A stretch of DNA of 64,000 bases from CAWAXW01 sp963786155 (GTDB taxonomy: Bacteria; Actinomycetota; CADDZG01; WHSQ01), in NCBI GenBank assembly GCA_963786155.1, contig CAWAXW010000006.1:2046001-2110000 (forward strand), written 5' to 3'. This document shows, one piece after another, positions 1 through 6,901 of the stretch (within the stretch, counting starts at the first letter, position 1; each line of letters begins with the position of its first letter). The translations under genes were made by a program, and so were the position numbers. The notes below the pieces were generated by a model. It searched no databases, was not told where the DNA came from, and worked only from the letters and a program-made list of their open reading frames with translations.

Positions 1-1825
1 CGGATCGATCACCTGAGGATGCTTGGTGAAGGGCAAGCGCTCTTCCTTCCACTCCCACTTTCCGGTGCCCCAGATCGGAAGGCCGGGGTGCACGCCCTTC
101 TTTCGCTGGGGGTAGAGGCCAACGTGGAAGTACGCGATGTGTTCGGCATCCGCATAGAAGGTGTTGAACGACATGGTGAAGGCCGACGCCGCGTCCTTGA
201 AGTCCTCGAGCGAGTCGACGGCCGTGTTCCAGCGATAGAAAGCGGGGATCGAGTCGATCTCCTGCATCCAGAAGTAGCGCTCCTTCACGAGCGCTACCGG
301 CTTGCCGTCAACCGTCGTGCGCTCGAAGACCGGCCCGTGAACGGTCCGATAGAAGGTCTCATTGTGGATATCGGGGGGACCTGGCGAACCAGCGGAGGGC
401 TTGACAATGAACATCTCGTCACGCGACTCCATCTCCTTGCACTCGCCCTCGAACATGTAGCCGTTCGAATCGACGGTCACTTCGCCGCCGGCCGGATCAC
501 ACAGCAACTCCGCGCGTACGTCGACGGCATCCGAGTAGCCGGTCGTGAGCGACCACGCGTAGTCTGGCCCTCGGCCAAGCGGGATGAGAGCGGATGCCCC
601 CGGTACCGCCGGGCCCCGGAAATCCATGCCCGGCACGTGCACGTCTATGTCCATGAAGAAGGACGGGACGGCATAGCCCACCTGGGGCGCACCAATCTGA
701 AGCGGATTGCCGGTCGCCGATTCTTTGCCCGACACGAGCAGTGCATTCGAGGCGGGAGCGTGGAACCCCAGAGATTCCAGGAACTCTTGCCGTCGGCGCT
801 CGGCTGCAGCCGCCCGGCGCGGCGACTTCCTCCGCGGCGTCGGGGATCGCCAGAGACTTCTTCTTGACCTTGCCGAGCTTCTGAGACGGGAACCGTCCTT
901 CGGAGCGAGGGATCGAAGTCGGCGAGCGAGAGTCGTTCTGGAAGAGCATGTCCTCGAAGACCTTGGGTCCGAGCTTTGCCCCGTGCTTCTTAACGAGGTG
1001 CGAGTAGAGGGCCGCGTTGTTCAACTCGCCCCCGGCAGTCTCTCCAAAAACACGCAGTTGCAGGACGACCAGGAACAACGTGTCTGCAGGAGTCCACTCA
1101 GTGGGGAAGGGGCCCGGACAGGGATTGTTGAGCGCGCTGTATTCGGCAGGACAAGTCTGCGGCGCCGTGGGCAGCTCGCCTATGTATGCGTTGAACCCTT
1201 CTGCATAAGCGGTCAGCCCGTTCTGCACAGCCGTCCCGATCTCGCCGAACTTGTCGTCGAGGTCGTCGAACATCTTCTGGATCTCTTCCTCGGTGTAACC
1301 GTCCCGGCGAGTGACGACGTCCATCTCGAGGTAGTCGGGACCGATGAACTCAGAGAGGGTCCCGCGAGCTGCGTGCCGCAGCACGTCGGCTTCCCAGAGC
1401 CGGTCCTCGGCTGTGACGTAGCCCAACGCGAACGCGGCATTGTCGGCAGAGTCTGCATAGATGTGAGGGATCCCGTGGCCGTCTCGGAACACGGTCGACC
1501 CCTCGCCCGGCTCGTACGTGGCGGTGATCGTCTGGCCCGGCCCGAACTGCATCGAATGGAAATAGGTGCCGAGCTCCTCTTCTGTGACGTCATCATCGTC
1601 AATGAGTGACGCGTACATCTCGAGCTGATCGTCGTAGTTCTCGCCAAAGTTGCCGGAGGCCAGCTCTTGAGGCGTGACGTCGCCCTCCTGCCCCGGAGGG
1701 ACGATCGAGTAAGCGCGCAACCCATCGGGTGTGACGGGTGGCGTGTCGCCCTGCGCTCCGGCAGGTACTGCGGTGGCTACCAAGGCGACGAGCGCGACGA
1801 GCGCGCTCAGGGCACGACGATCCAT
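1..1825 (-). CDS. Penicillin acylase family protein (Ntn hydrolase, S45), exported, frameshifted, 3' end outside window
   Basis: Secreted amidohydrolase of the penicillin/acyl-homoserine-lactone acylase family, made as a precursor that cleaves itself into alpha and beta chains. The ATG at 1825 is preceded by GGGAGGAG and begins a clear signal peptide (MDRRALSALVALVALVATAV). The alpha-chain part carries family motifs (FRDGHGIPHIYADSADNAAF, GYVTAEDRLWEADVLRHAARG) and reads to about 815. There the frame breaks: skipping one base in the GCGCCGGGCGG stretch resumes the family sequence (AAAAERRRQEFLESLGFHAP, then SNALLVSGKES), which stays open to base 1. The Ser-Asn at codon 750-748 fits the beta-chain N-terminal nucleophile. 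The break lies in the inter-chain linker, about 20 residues before that Ser. Sequencing insertion is likelier than a true pseudogene. Confidence 0.88.
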
Positions 1826-1929
1826 CCGAATTCTCCTCCCGGGGCCGGCGTTGATCGATCTGCTCCTTCCCACGATGCGGTCCGCGTCAAACCAGTTACG
1901 GACCGACGCTCCTGGGGGAAGACTTCCAC

Positions 1930-3234
1930 ATGATGGAGCCGGGAACCTTTATCGAGGACCGCTATGAGCTAATCGAGAGCCTCGGCAGCGGAGGCATGGC
2001 GACAGTCTTCAAAGCTCTCGATCGACGGCTCGAGCGCCCCGTAGCCATAAAACTGCTCGGGCCGGCCTTCTCGGAGGACCCCGAGTTCCTCGTCCGGTTC
2101 TTCGCCGAGGCCCAGGCGGTGGCGAAGCTGACCCACCCGAACGTCGTTTCGGTCCTCGATTTCGGACAGACCGAGGACCGTCCCTTCCTCGTCATGGAGT
2201 ACATGTCCGGCGGCACCCTGTCGGGCATAGGTCCGATGGACCAACAAGAGGCGATGCGCCTCGTGGGGCAACTCGCTCTGGGCGCCGGCGCAGCCCACGA
2301 GCTCGGCATCATTCACCGCGATATCAAGGCGGCGAACGCTTTGCTCGACGAGGACGACAACGCAAAGCTCGCCGACTTCGGCATCGCTATCTCGGCCGCT
2401 TCCGAGCGGCTAACCGCGACCGGGCGAACTATCGGGTCGCCCCACTACATCTCGCCCGAGCAACTGATGGCCAGGGGCACGGATCCTCGCTCGGACGTCT
2501 ACTCGCTCGGAGTCGTCCTTTACGAATTGCTCACCGGCCGACCGCCGTTTGAAGGAGACAACGTCACGGCCGTTGCGATCGCCCACGTCGAGCGCGAGCC
2601 ACAGCCCCCGAGTGCACTCGTAGGCGAGATCGATCCTGCCCTCGATCACTTGGTGATGAGCTGCCTCGCCAAGGACCCGGCAGCACGACCTGCCGACGGC
2701 AACGAGCTGGCCGCGGCACTGAACAGGTTGCCCGAAGACCAGGCCACGCCGGCCACGTTCGCGCCCGCCTTCGACTCTCACGATCAGAACGACGAGCCGG
2801 TTGCTGCAACCTCCAAGCGCGGGCGGCGCGCACTCGTAGGGGCCGGGATCGTCGTGGTGCTGTCCATGGCGATCCTCTCGGCGAGCGCGCTGGTCGATAG
2901 CGGGGAGAAAGCCCCCGTATCCACATTGGGAGCGGAACCGCGCGCCAGCGGCCTTGCGATGCCTGCCGAGAACAAAGCCGAGGCCGAGGCAGCCCCTCTA
3001 CCCGAAGTCTCCGCATCGCCTTCAGCGACACCGTCGCCGGATGAAGATGAGCGCGAGCCGAACGCCTCTGCTAACCGGGACTTCACCGCGCGCGACTCAG
3101 CCCCGGATCCCGAACCGGTGGAGGAATCGGAGCCCGAGCCTGAAGAAGAGCCGGCGCCAGAATCGAGCCCGACGCCGGAGCCATCAGCGAGCCCCGAGGC
3201 CGAGCCCTCGCCTGAGCCCAGCTCCAGCCCGTAA
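1930..3234 (+). CDS. Membrane-anchored Ser/Thr protein kinase (PknB-like)
   Basis: Eukaryotic-type (Hanks) kinase with a cytoplasmic catalytic domain and one membrane span. Visible landmarks: Gly-rich loop GSGGMATV (residues 19-26), catalytic Lys in AIK (41), HRDIKAAN (129-136), DFG (149-151), GSPHYISPEQ activation segment and the DVYSLG motif. A hydrophobic helix at about 301-321 follows a basic stretch. The remaining 110 residues are an Ala/Pro/Glu/Ser-rich, low-complexity extracellular tail without PASTA repeats, unlike PknB. The start is ATG at 1930 or 1933, with a weak GGGGAAGA site upstream. It is divergent from the penicillin acylase and ends 3 bases before a convergent gene. Confidence 0.93.
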   Translation: MMEPGTFIEDRYELIESLGSGGMATVFKALDRRLERPVAIKLLGPAFSEDPEFLVRFFAEAQAVAKLTHPNVVSVLDFGQTEDRPFLVMEYMSGGTLSGIGPMDQQEAMRLVGQLALGAGAAHELGIIHRDIKAANALLDEDDNAKLADFGIAISAASERLTATGRTIGSPHYISPEQLMARGTDPRSDVYSLGVVLYELLTGRPPFEGDNVTAVAIAHVEREPQPPSALVGEIDPALDHLVMSCLAKDPAARPADGNELAAALNRLPEDQATPATFAPAFDSHDQNDEPVAATSKRGRRALVGAGIVVVLSMAILSASALVDSGEKAPVSTLGAEPRASGLAMPAENKAEAEAAPLPEVSASPSATPSPDEDEREPNASANRDFTARDSAPDPEPVEESEPEPEEEPAPESSPTPEPSASPEAEPSPEPSSSP

Positions 3235-3237
3235 GCG

Positions 3238-3781
3238 TCACTGCTCCAGTGGGATCTTGAAGATGCGGTTGGGCCACGACACGATGGCTCGCTTTATCCG
3301 ACGTCGCAGCGCTTTACGCCTGATCTCATAGCCCAGGGCATCGGCCTGGATCTCCATCTCGTCCATGAGGTCGCCCACCAAGCTCGGCACGACGTCTCCC
3401 GCCCAGGGCACCTTGGATCCGGAGACCCACGCGACCGCGCGGTCGCTCAGCGCGCCGAAAGGTGCATCGTCCCGGCCCACGCGCAAAGCCGCCTCGGCTG
3501 TCTCGAGCGCGCGGCCCCCATCCCGTCTCCGAGGGAGTGAAGCTGAACGTGATCCCCGGACGAGTGAACGTGACGGCCGCCTCTTGAAGCATCTCGCCTC
3601 GCTCTTCGAGAGCCTCGGTCCCCTCGTCGAGCGTGAGCCCCCCGACGTCGTAACCATGAACGGTCACGCCATCATGGATACGCCCAGCATTCCAGCCGAC
3701 CTCGAGGATCAACGCATAGGCGATCAGAAGCACAGAGATGATGAGCCCGGTTATCACCTTCGCCGAGGTCGACAGTTGCAT
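3238..3781 (-). CDS. Membrane-anchored protein with PG_binding_4-like domain, frameshifted
   Basis: Short protein with an N-terminal membrane helix (residues about 8-27) followed by a segment like the putative peptidoglycan-binding domain found in YoaR/VanW-type proteins (GVTVHGYDVGGLTLDEGTEA, then a TGW motif). The VanW domain is absent. The frame breaks in a run of five C at 3515-3519. Dropping one base joins the N-terminal half (3781 to about 3519) to a second half that reads ALETAEAALRVGRDDAPFG and ends at 3238 with a basic tail. Total about 180 residues. The start has no Shine-Dalgarno site but has a TAGCAT -10 box six bases upstream, suggesting a leaderless mRNA. The family call is moderate. 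Confidence 0.7.
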
Positions 3782-3787
3782 CCCACG

Positions 3788-3793
3788 ATGCTA
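3788..3793 (-). promoter_or_regulatory. -10 box of a leaderless promoter
   Basis: TAGCAT on the minus strand ends six bases before the ATG at 3781, so transcription would begin at or next to the start codon. Confidence 0.5.
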
Positions 3794-3882
3794 CGGCGCG
3801 CCGCAATTTCCCCTAGCCAGGCGTTACCTCGGCGAGGCCTCGGGCGTAATCCATGGCAGATCAATCCACTCAGGAGGCAGAC

Positions 3883-4293
3883 ATGAAGAGGGCAGCATCT
3901 CTGGCCTTGGCGCTGGCCGTGCTCGTGCTGGGTCCCGTGGCGCACGCAGCCAAGTCGCGGACGGTTACAGGCGAGTACAACACGCTCGTAGTGTCGGACG
4001 ACCTACAACAGGGGCACTACTCGAACGGCGTCGACTTTCGGACAAAGAAGGGCGAGCGCTTCGTATCGATCGAGCTCGAGGACAGGTCGGGAGAGATGGC
4101 TTTCGCCGTGCTGGGACAAGACCTCGACGGCGATGGGATACGCGACACCGAGCACGAGATATGCGGAGCCACAGATTCCCCGATCGCGTTCGAACCTGGG
4201 ATCAATGTGAGGGTCTACGCGCAAGAGGGCACTTGCGGCGGCGAGCCAACCGTGTCGACGCTCGGCAAAGTGACCGCGACCTTCACACGCTAA
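3883..4293 (+). CDS. Small exported protein of unknown function
   Basis: About 136 residues. The ATG at 3883 follows a good ribosome site (GGAGGCAG) and opens a signal peptide (MKRAASLALALAVLVLGPVA, cleavage near HAA). The mature part is beta-rich, with a DLDGDGIRD segment that looks like a small Asp-rich calcium-type loop and two cysteines (EICGA, EGTCGG) that could form a disulfide. It resembles the pre-peptidase-type beta domains common in secretomes, but I do not recognise a family. An upstream in-frame ATG at 3853 would add ten residues ahead of the signal peptide and is less likely. Confidence 0.72.
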   Translation: MKRAASLALALAVLVLGPVAHAAKSRTVTGEYNTLVVSDDLQQGHYSNGVDFRTKKGERFVSIELEDRSGEMAFAVLGQDLDGDGIRDTEHEICGATDSPIAFEPGINVRVYAQEGTCGGEPTVSTLGKVTATFTR

Positions 4294-4339
4294 GGAGACC
4301 TGTCGGGGCTCACGGCGTTGGCGTTGATCTCAGATAACG

Positions 4340-4807
4340 CTACTTAACGCCCTTGCCTGCCATGTAGGTGAAGCTGCCTTCCGCGCCGTCGGTCATGCAG
4401 ACGAAAGCGATGGGGTAACCCTCGGGCACGATCCCCGTCTCGCCTCCCGGACCGGTGGTCTCGAAGGGAACGTTGGCCGGGGCCGTTGTGGGGTCGCTGG
4501 CGTCGCCGAGATCCATGTAGAAGCTGATGTCCATGCCGGTGCCGGCTGAGGCTTCGAGCTTGAATGGCTTATTGACGGTCTTCGGATCGACTTCGAAGGT
4601 GTAGCCGACGACCCCATTGATCTGGTCACCAGCAGCGATGTAGCCGGTTCGCTGAGCCCGGTAAACGCACGTGGCGGCAGCGTTCCCACCCTGCGGCACA
4701 GTGATTGAGCCCTCCACCATCTGGTGGGCGGGGGCTTTCTTAGCAGAAGCCGCTCCTGGAGCGGCCGCGAGGGCGAGTGAGAGTGCAAGCACCGATAGCT
4801 TTTTCAT
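4340..4807 (-). CDS. Small exported protein of unknown function
   Basis: About 155 residues. Starting at the ATG at 4807 gives a textbook signal peptide (MKKLSVLALSLALAAAPGAA, cleavage after SAKK region). The mature protein looks beta-sandwich-like with two cysteines (ATCVYRAQRTG, FVCMTDGAEG) near the ends of the domain. It is convergent with the preceding small exported gene and may be a functional neighbour, but there is no clear sequence homology between them. A longer start at 4846 exists; no good Shine-Dalgarno site sits before either ATG, so the start is chosen on the signal peptide alone. Confidence 0.7.
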   Translation of the reverse strand: MKKLSVLALSLALAAAPGAASAKKAPAHQMVEGSITVPQGGNAAATCVYRAQRTGYIAAGDQINGVVGYTFEVDPKTVNKPFKLEASAGTGMDISFYMDLGDASDPTTAPANVPFETTGPGGETGIVPEGYPIAFVCMTDGAEGSFTYMAGKGVK

Positions 4808-4858
4808 AAGTCGAAGGGTTCGCCGGGATCGGTGGGTCTCCTCCATCGGTGTCGTCCA

Positions 4859-5188
4859 TCAGACTTCACAGGCAACAGCAACCGCCAATGCCCGGCAGAT
4901 CTCATGCATCCGTTCGTCGCTTAGCCGCCCCAGACGTTCGACCAGCGTTCCTATCGAAACGCTCTCGACGGAATCGAGGTTCACCGCCGATGGGAGTGGC
5001 ACGGGATCCTCGGCGGGCTCCAGCAGAACCTCGCTTGCGATGCCACGGATGGTCGTGGTGCACGGTCCTATCAGCGCCCGACCGAGGCGAGGGATGGCGA
5101 CGTCACGAGAAAGCACGACCACAGGCCGCCGACCCACCTGAGGTAGCTCGCACCACCAGACCTCGCCCCGAGCAGGGAAGGAGCTCAA
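4859..5188 (-). CDS. mazF: MazF/PemK family toxin (endoribonuclease)
   Basis: MazF-type toxins cut mRNA at short motifs and are neutralised by the partner antitoxin. The N-terminal RGEVWWCELP and the following RRPVVVLSRD strands are the family signature, and the C-terminal half carries the conserved SVNLDSVESV-like beta strands and SDERMHEICRAL helix. I place the start at TTG 5188, which overlaps the antitoxin stop as TTGA (4 bases). This gives about 109 residues, the normal MazF length, and begins directly before the conserved RGEVWW. A longer ATG start at 5230 would lie inside the antitoxin. Confidence 0.88.
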   Translation of the reverse strand: MSSFPARGEVWWCELPQVGRRPVVVLSRDVAIPRLGRALIGPCTTTIRGIASEVLLEPAEDPVPLPSAVNLDSVESVSIGTLVERLGRLSDERMHEICRALAVAVACEV

Positions 5189-5421
5189 GAACCGGCAGCC
5201 GCCGCTCGAAATGAAGCCAGGTCGCCCCACTCGTCGTTGGTTCCCAGCGGCTCCTTGTCATACGCGGCGTAAGCAGCATCGATCTCTGTTGCGCGATAAC
5301 GAGCTACGAGCGCTGCCAGGGCCTCTTCGACCAATACCGAGTCCGGAACGCCGGCGCGCAGCCGCCGTACCGTCTTCAGCAATTCCTCGTCGACAGTAGT
5401 GCTGATCCGTGCCCGTGCCAT
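5185..5421 (-). CDS. MazE-like antitoxin (ribbon-helix-helix type)
   Basis: A 78-residue protein whose N-terminus (MARARISTTVDEELLKTVRR) fits the ribbon-helix-helix DNA-binding fold: a short beta strand followed by two helices. The acidic C-terminal part (AAYAAYDKEPLGTNDEWGDL) would wrap around the MazF toxin encoded immediately downstream with a 4-base overlap. The start at 5421 rather than 5448 is chosen because it begins the DNA-binding strand and has a TACAGT box six bases upstream. The pair is probably autoregulated; see the direct repeats at its promoter. Confidence 0.85.
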   Translation of the reverse strand: MARARISTTVDEELLKTVRRLRAGVPDSVLVEEALAALVARYRATEIDAAYAAYDKEPLGTNDEWGDLASFRAAAAGS

Positions 5422-5449
5422 GCCACAACTGTAGCATAGATGTGCCACA
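5421..5449. promoter_or_regulatory. Toxin-antitoxin promoter with direct repeats (putative operator)
   Basis: On the plus strand TGCCACA occurs at 5421-5427 and again at 5443-5449, 22 bases apart, about two helical turns. The -10 box (TACAGT on the minus strand, 5428-5433) lies between them. This is the arrangement expected if two antitoxin dimers bind side by side and block the promoter. Inference only. Confidence 0.45.
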
Positions 5450-5468
5450 GTGGGGCGGGCTGACGCGG

Positions 5469-5990
5469 TCAGGGTTTGCCGTTACAGGTGCCGGGAGCCC
5501 AGAGTCCCCTATTCCCATCTCGCGCCTCTCGCTGAAGCTGCACGAATAGTTCGGACCAGCGGATGTTCGGGGGATATGTGAAGGTCGTCGCGTATCCGTT
5601 CACTACGAGGCGCGCGTTGGCCATCTCGTCGCCTAGGTAGACATATCGGAGCAGGCGGCCGAAGGAATCCTCATCTTCGATGTCTCGGACAAGATGGACC
5701 GTCTGTCCTTCCAAGAGCGCGGCGGTGGCAAGCCCGGCTTCCTTGCCGAAGCACTCGACCGGGCGACGGGGGTCTACCGACTCCGGTGTGTCGATACCTA
5801 GGAGCCTCACGTCGTGGCTTTCGCCCACGATCTCTACCTCTATCGTGTCGCCGTCTATCGCTCTGACGACGTACGCGACCTCGTGGTCTCCGGGTTCGCC
5901 GGGCAAGGTGGGTGGGGCCTGGATGGTGAGGTCGATGGCAGGCGAGCAGGCGCTCATGAAGACGAGCGCGATCGCAAGTGAGCCCCGCAT
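5469..5990 (-). CDS. Thermonuclease-family (SNase) lipoprotein
   Basis: Staphylococcal-nuclease-like phosphodiesterase of about 173 residues. The ATG at 5990 follows a GAGGGTG ribosome site and begins a lipoprotein signal (MRGSLAIALVFMSAC, Cys lipobox), so the enzyme is likely anchored outside the membrane. Family landmarks are VVRAIDGDTIEVEI, VRLLGIDTPES and GRLLRYVYLG followed by NARLVVNGYAT. The expected active-site Arg/Asp/Glu positions appear present (RLLGIDTPE, DSFGRLLR). It would degrade extracellular nucleic acid. It is divergent from the SCP2 gene. Confidence 0.9.
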   Translation of the reverse strand: MRGSLAIALVFMSACSPAIDLTIQAPPTLPGEPGDHEVAYVVRAIDGDTIEVEIVGESHDVRLLGIDTPESVDPRRPVECFGKEAGLATAALLEGQTVHLVRDIEDEDSFGRLLRYVYLGDEMANARLVVNGYATTFTYPPNIRWSELFVQLQREARDGNRGLWAPGTCNGKP

Positions 5991-6047
5991 CTCGGCACCC
6001 TCCCCCACTGACTGCACGGGCCGTGTGGCGCGCGCCACGACTTGGGC

Positions 6048-6053
6048 TATCTT
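6048..6053 (+). promoter_or_regulatory. -10 box upstream of SCP2 gene
   Basis: TATCTT lies eight bases before the ATG at 6062 and no Shine-Dalgarno site is visible, so the mRNA would have at most a base or two of leader. Confidence 0.4.
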
Positions 6054-6061
6054 TGCCCCCC

Positions 6062-6481
6062 ATGAGCCAAGTTGATCCGGACCAACTCGCCGAAGCCATC
6101 TCCGGTCTCACCGACGACCAGCTCGAGGAGACGCTCAAGCAGATGGGGCCGGACACGGTGCTCCAGCAGATCTTCGAAGCGATGCCGATGGCATTCGTGC
6201 CGGACAAGGCTCAGGGCGTCACGGCGGACATCCAGTACGACATCCAGCTCAACGGCGACGTCAAGCAGTGGACGGTCCACGTCGCCGACGGGAAGTGCAC
6301 GACAGAAGAAGGAGCGTCTTCGGATCCTCGGATCACGCTTGCGCTCGGCCTGACCAACTTCGTCCGGCTCATCTTCAATCAGGCCCAGGGTCCGCAGCTC
6401 TTCATGGCCGGTCAGCTCAAGCTGCAGGGCGACATGATGTTTGCGATGCAGATGCAAACTTTTTTCCAGCGCCCTGCGTAA
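6062..6481 (+). CDS. SCP2 sterol-binding domain protein
   Basis: A 139-residue cytoplasmic protein made almost only of an SCP2/sterol-carrier fold: helix (ADQLEETLKQ-type), then QYDIQLNGDVKQWTVHVADG, then SDPRITLALGLTNFVRLIFN and the closing LKLQGDMMFAMQMQTFF, a typical SCP2 C-terminal pattern. Such proteins bind lipids or acyl-CoA in a hydrophobic tunnel. The ATG at 6062 is preferred over an upstream one at 5978 because the extra residues are Pro/Arg-rich and not part of the fold. No partner gene nearby shows its ligand. Confidence 0.87.
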   Translation: MSQVDPDQLAEAISGLTDDQLEETLKQMGPDTVLQQIFEAMPMAFVPDKAQGVTADIQYDIQLNGDVKQWTVHVADGKCTTEEGASSDPRITLALGLTNFVRLIFNQAQGPQLFMAGQLKLQGDMMFAMQMQTFFQRPA

Positions 6482-6484
6482 CTC

Positions 6485-6501
6485 ACATTTAACGCAAATG
6501 T
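6485..6501. repeat. Short inverted repeat after the SCP2 gene
   Basis: ACATTT and AAATGT flank a 5-base spacer, three bases after the SCP2 stop codon. It is too short and AT-rich to be a strong terminator and could be an operator. Confidence 0.3.
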
Positions 6502-6539
6502 CACAGCGCTAGGCGCGAGTAGACCTGACGGTCAAGAAA

Positions 6540-6597
6540 CCCTTCGCTACGTTGGGAGTCGAACGTATCTAGAGACACTTCCCCAACGCTCGAAGGG
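6540..6597 (+). promoter_or_regulatory. Leader hairpin covering the ribosome site of the 58-residue ORF
   Basis: CCCTTCG-CTA-CGTTGGG (6540-6556) pairs with CCCAACG-CT-CGAAGGG (6582-6597): two perfect 7-bp helices split by a small internal loop, with a 25-base loop between. The right arm contains most of the Shine-Dalgarno sequence GAAGGGAG (6592-6599) of the ORF at 6605, so the folded RNA would hide it. This suggests translational control, for example by temperature, a ligand or the encoded peptide. Confidence 0.55.
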
Positions 6598-6604
6598 AGC
6601 CGGA

Positions 6605-6781
6605 ATGGCCATAATGATCGAAGAGATGCAGGCCGAAGGCCTGCTCGACGGGCACTCCGTGCTGACGTCCAAGGGCCGCACCTGGCTGCGCACTCTCGAG
6701 GACCTCGAGACCCAAGAGATCGTGCAGTCCGGCGAAGAGGCGGCCGACCTCGTGCTCTCGACCAACGGGCTCTTCCGCTAA
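6605..6781 (+). CDS. 58-residue small protein with its own leader and terminator
   Basis: Short ORF starting MAIMIEEMQAEGLL and ending TNGLFR, with a strong ribosome site (GAAGGGAG) five bases upstream. It is acidic (many Glu/Asp), has no signal peptide or membrane span, and its middle (LLDGHSVLTSKGRTWLRTLE) has the look of a winged-helix wing-plus-helix fragment, though it is too short to be a full regulator. It sits alone between the SCP2 gene and the next large gene, under a leader hairpin and directly before a strong terminator, so it is an independent transcription unit. I do not recognise a family. Confidence 0.7.
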   Translation: MAIMIEEMQAEGLLDGHSVLTSKGRTWLRTLEDLETQEIVQSGEEAADLVLSTNGLFR

Positions 6782-6800
6782 AAGCGGCGAACTAGGACAA

Positions 6801-6834
6801 AGCCCGGCTCTCACTGGAGCCGGGCTTTGTTTTT
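6801..6834 (+). terminator. Intrinsic terminator after the 58-residue ORF
   Basis: A perfect 10-bp GC-rich stem, AGCCCGGCTC/GAGCCGGGCT (6801-6826), with a 6-base loop, followed by TTGTTTTT. This is the clearest rho-independent terminator in the window. Confidence 0.93.
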
Positions 6835-6901
6835 CCGCAGGAGCGGGGGCCCTGTGGTCGAACCGCTTACTCCATCGACCTATCTACCGATGGAGGCTCA
6901 C

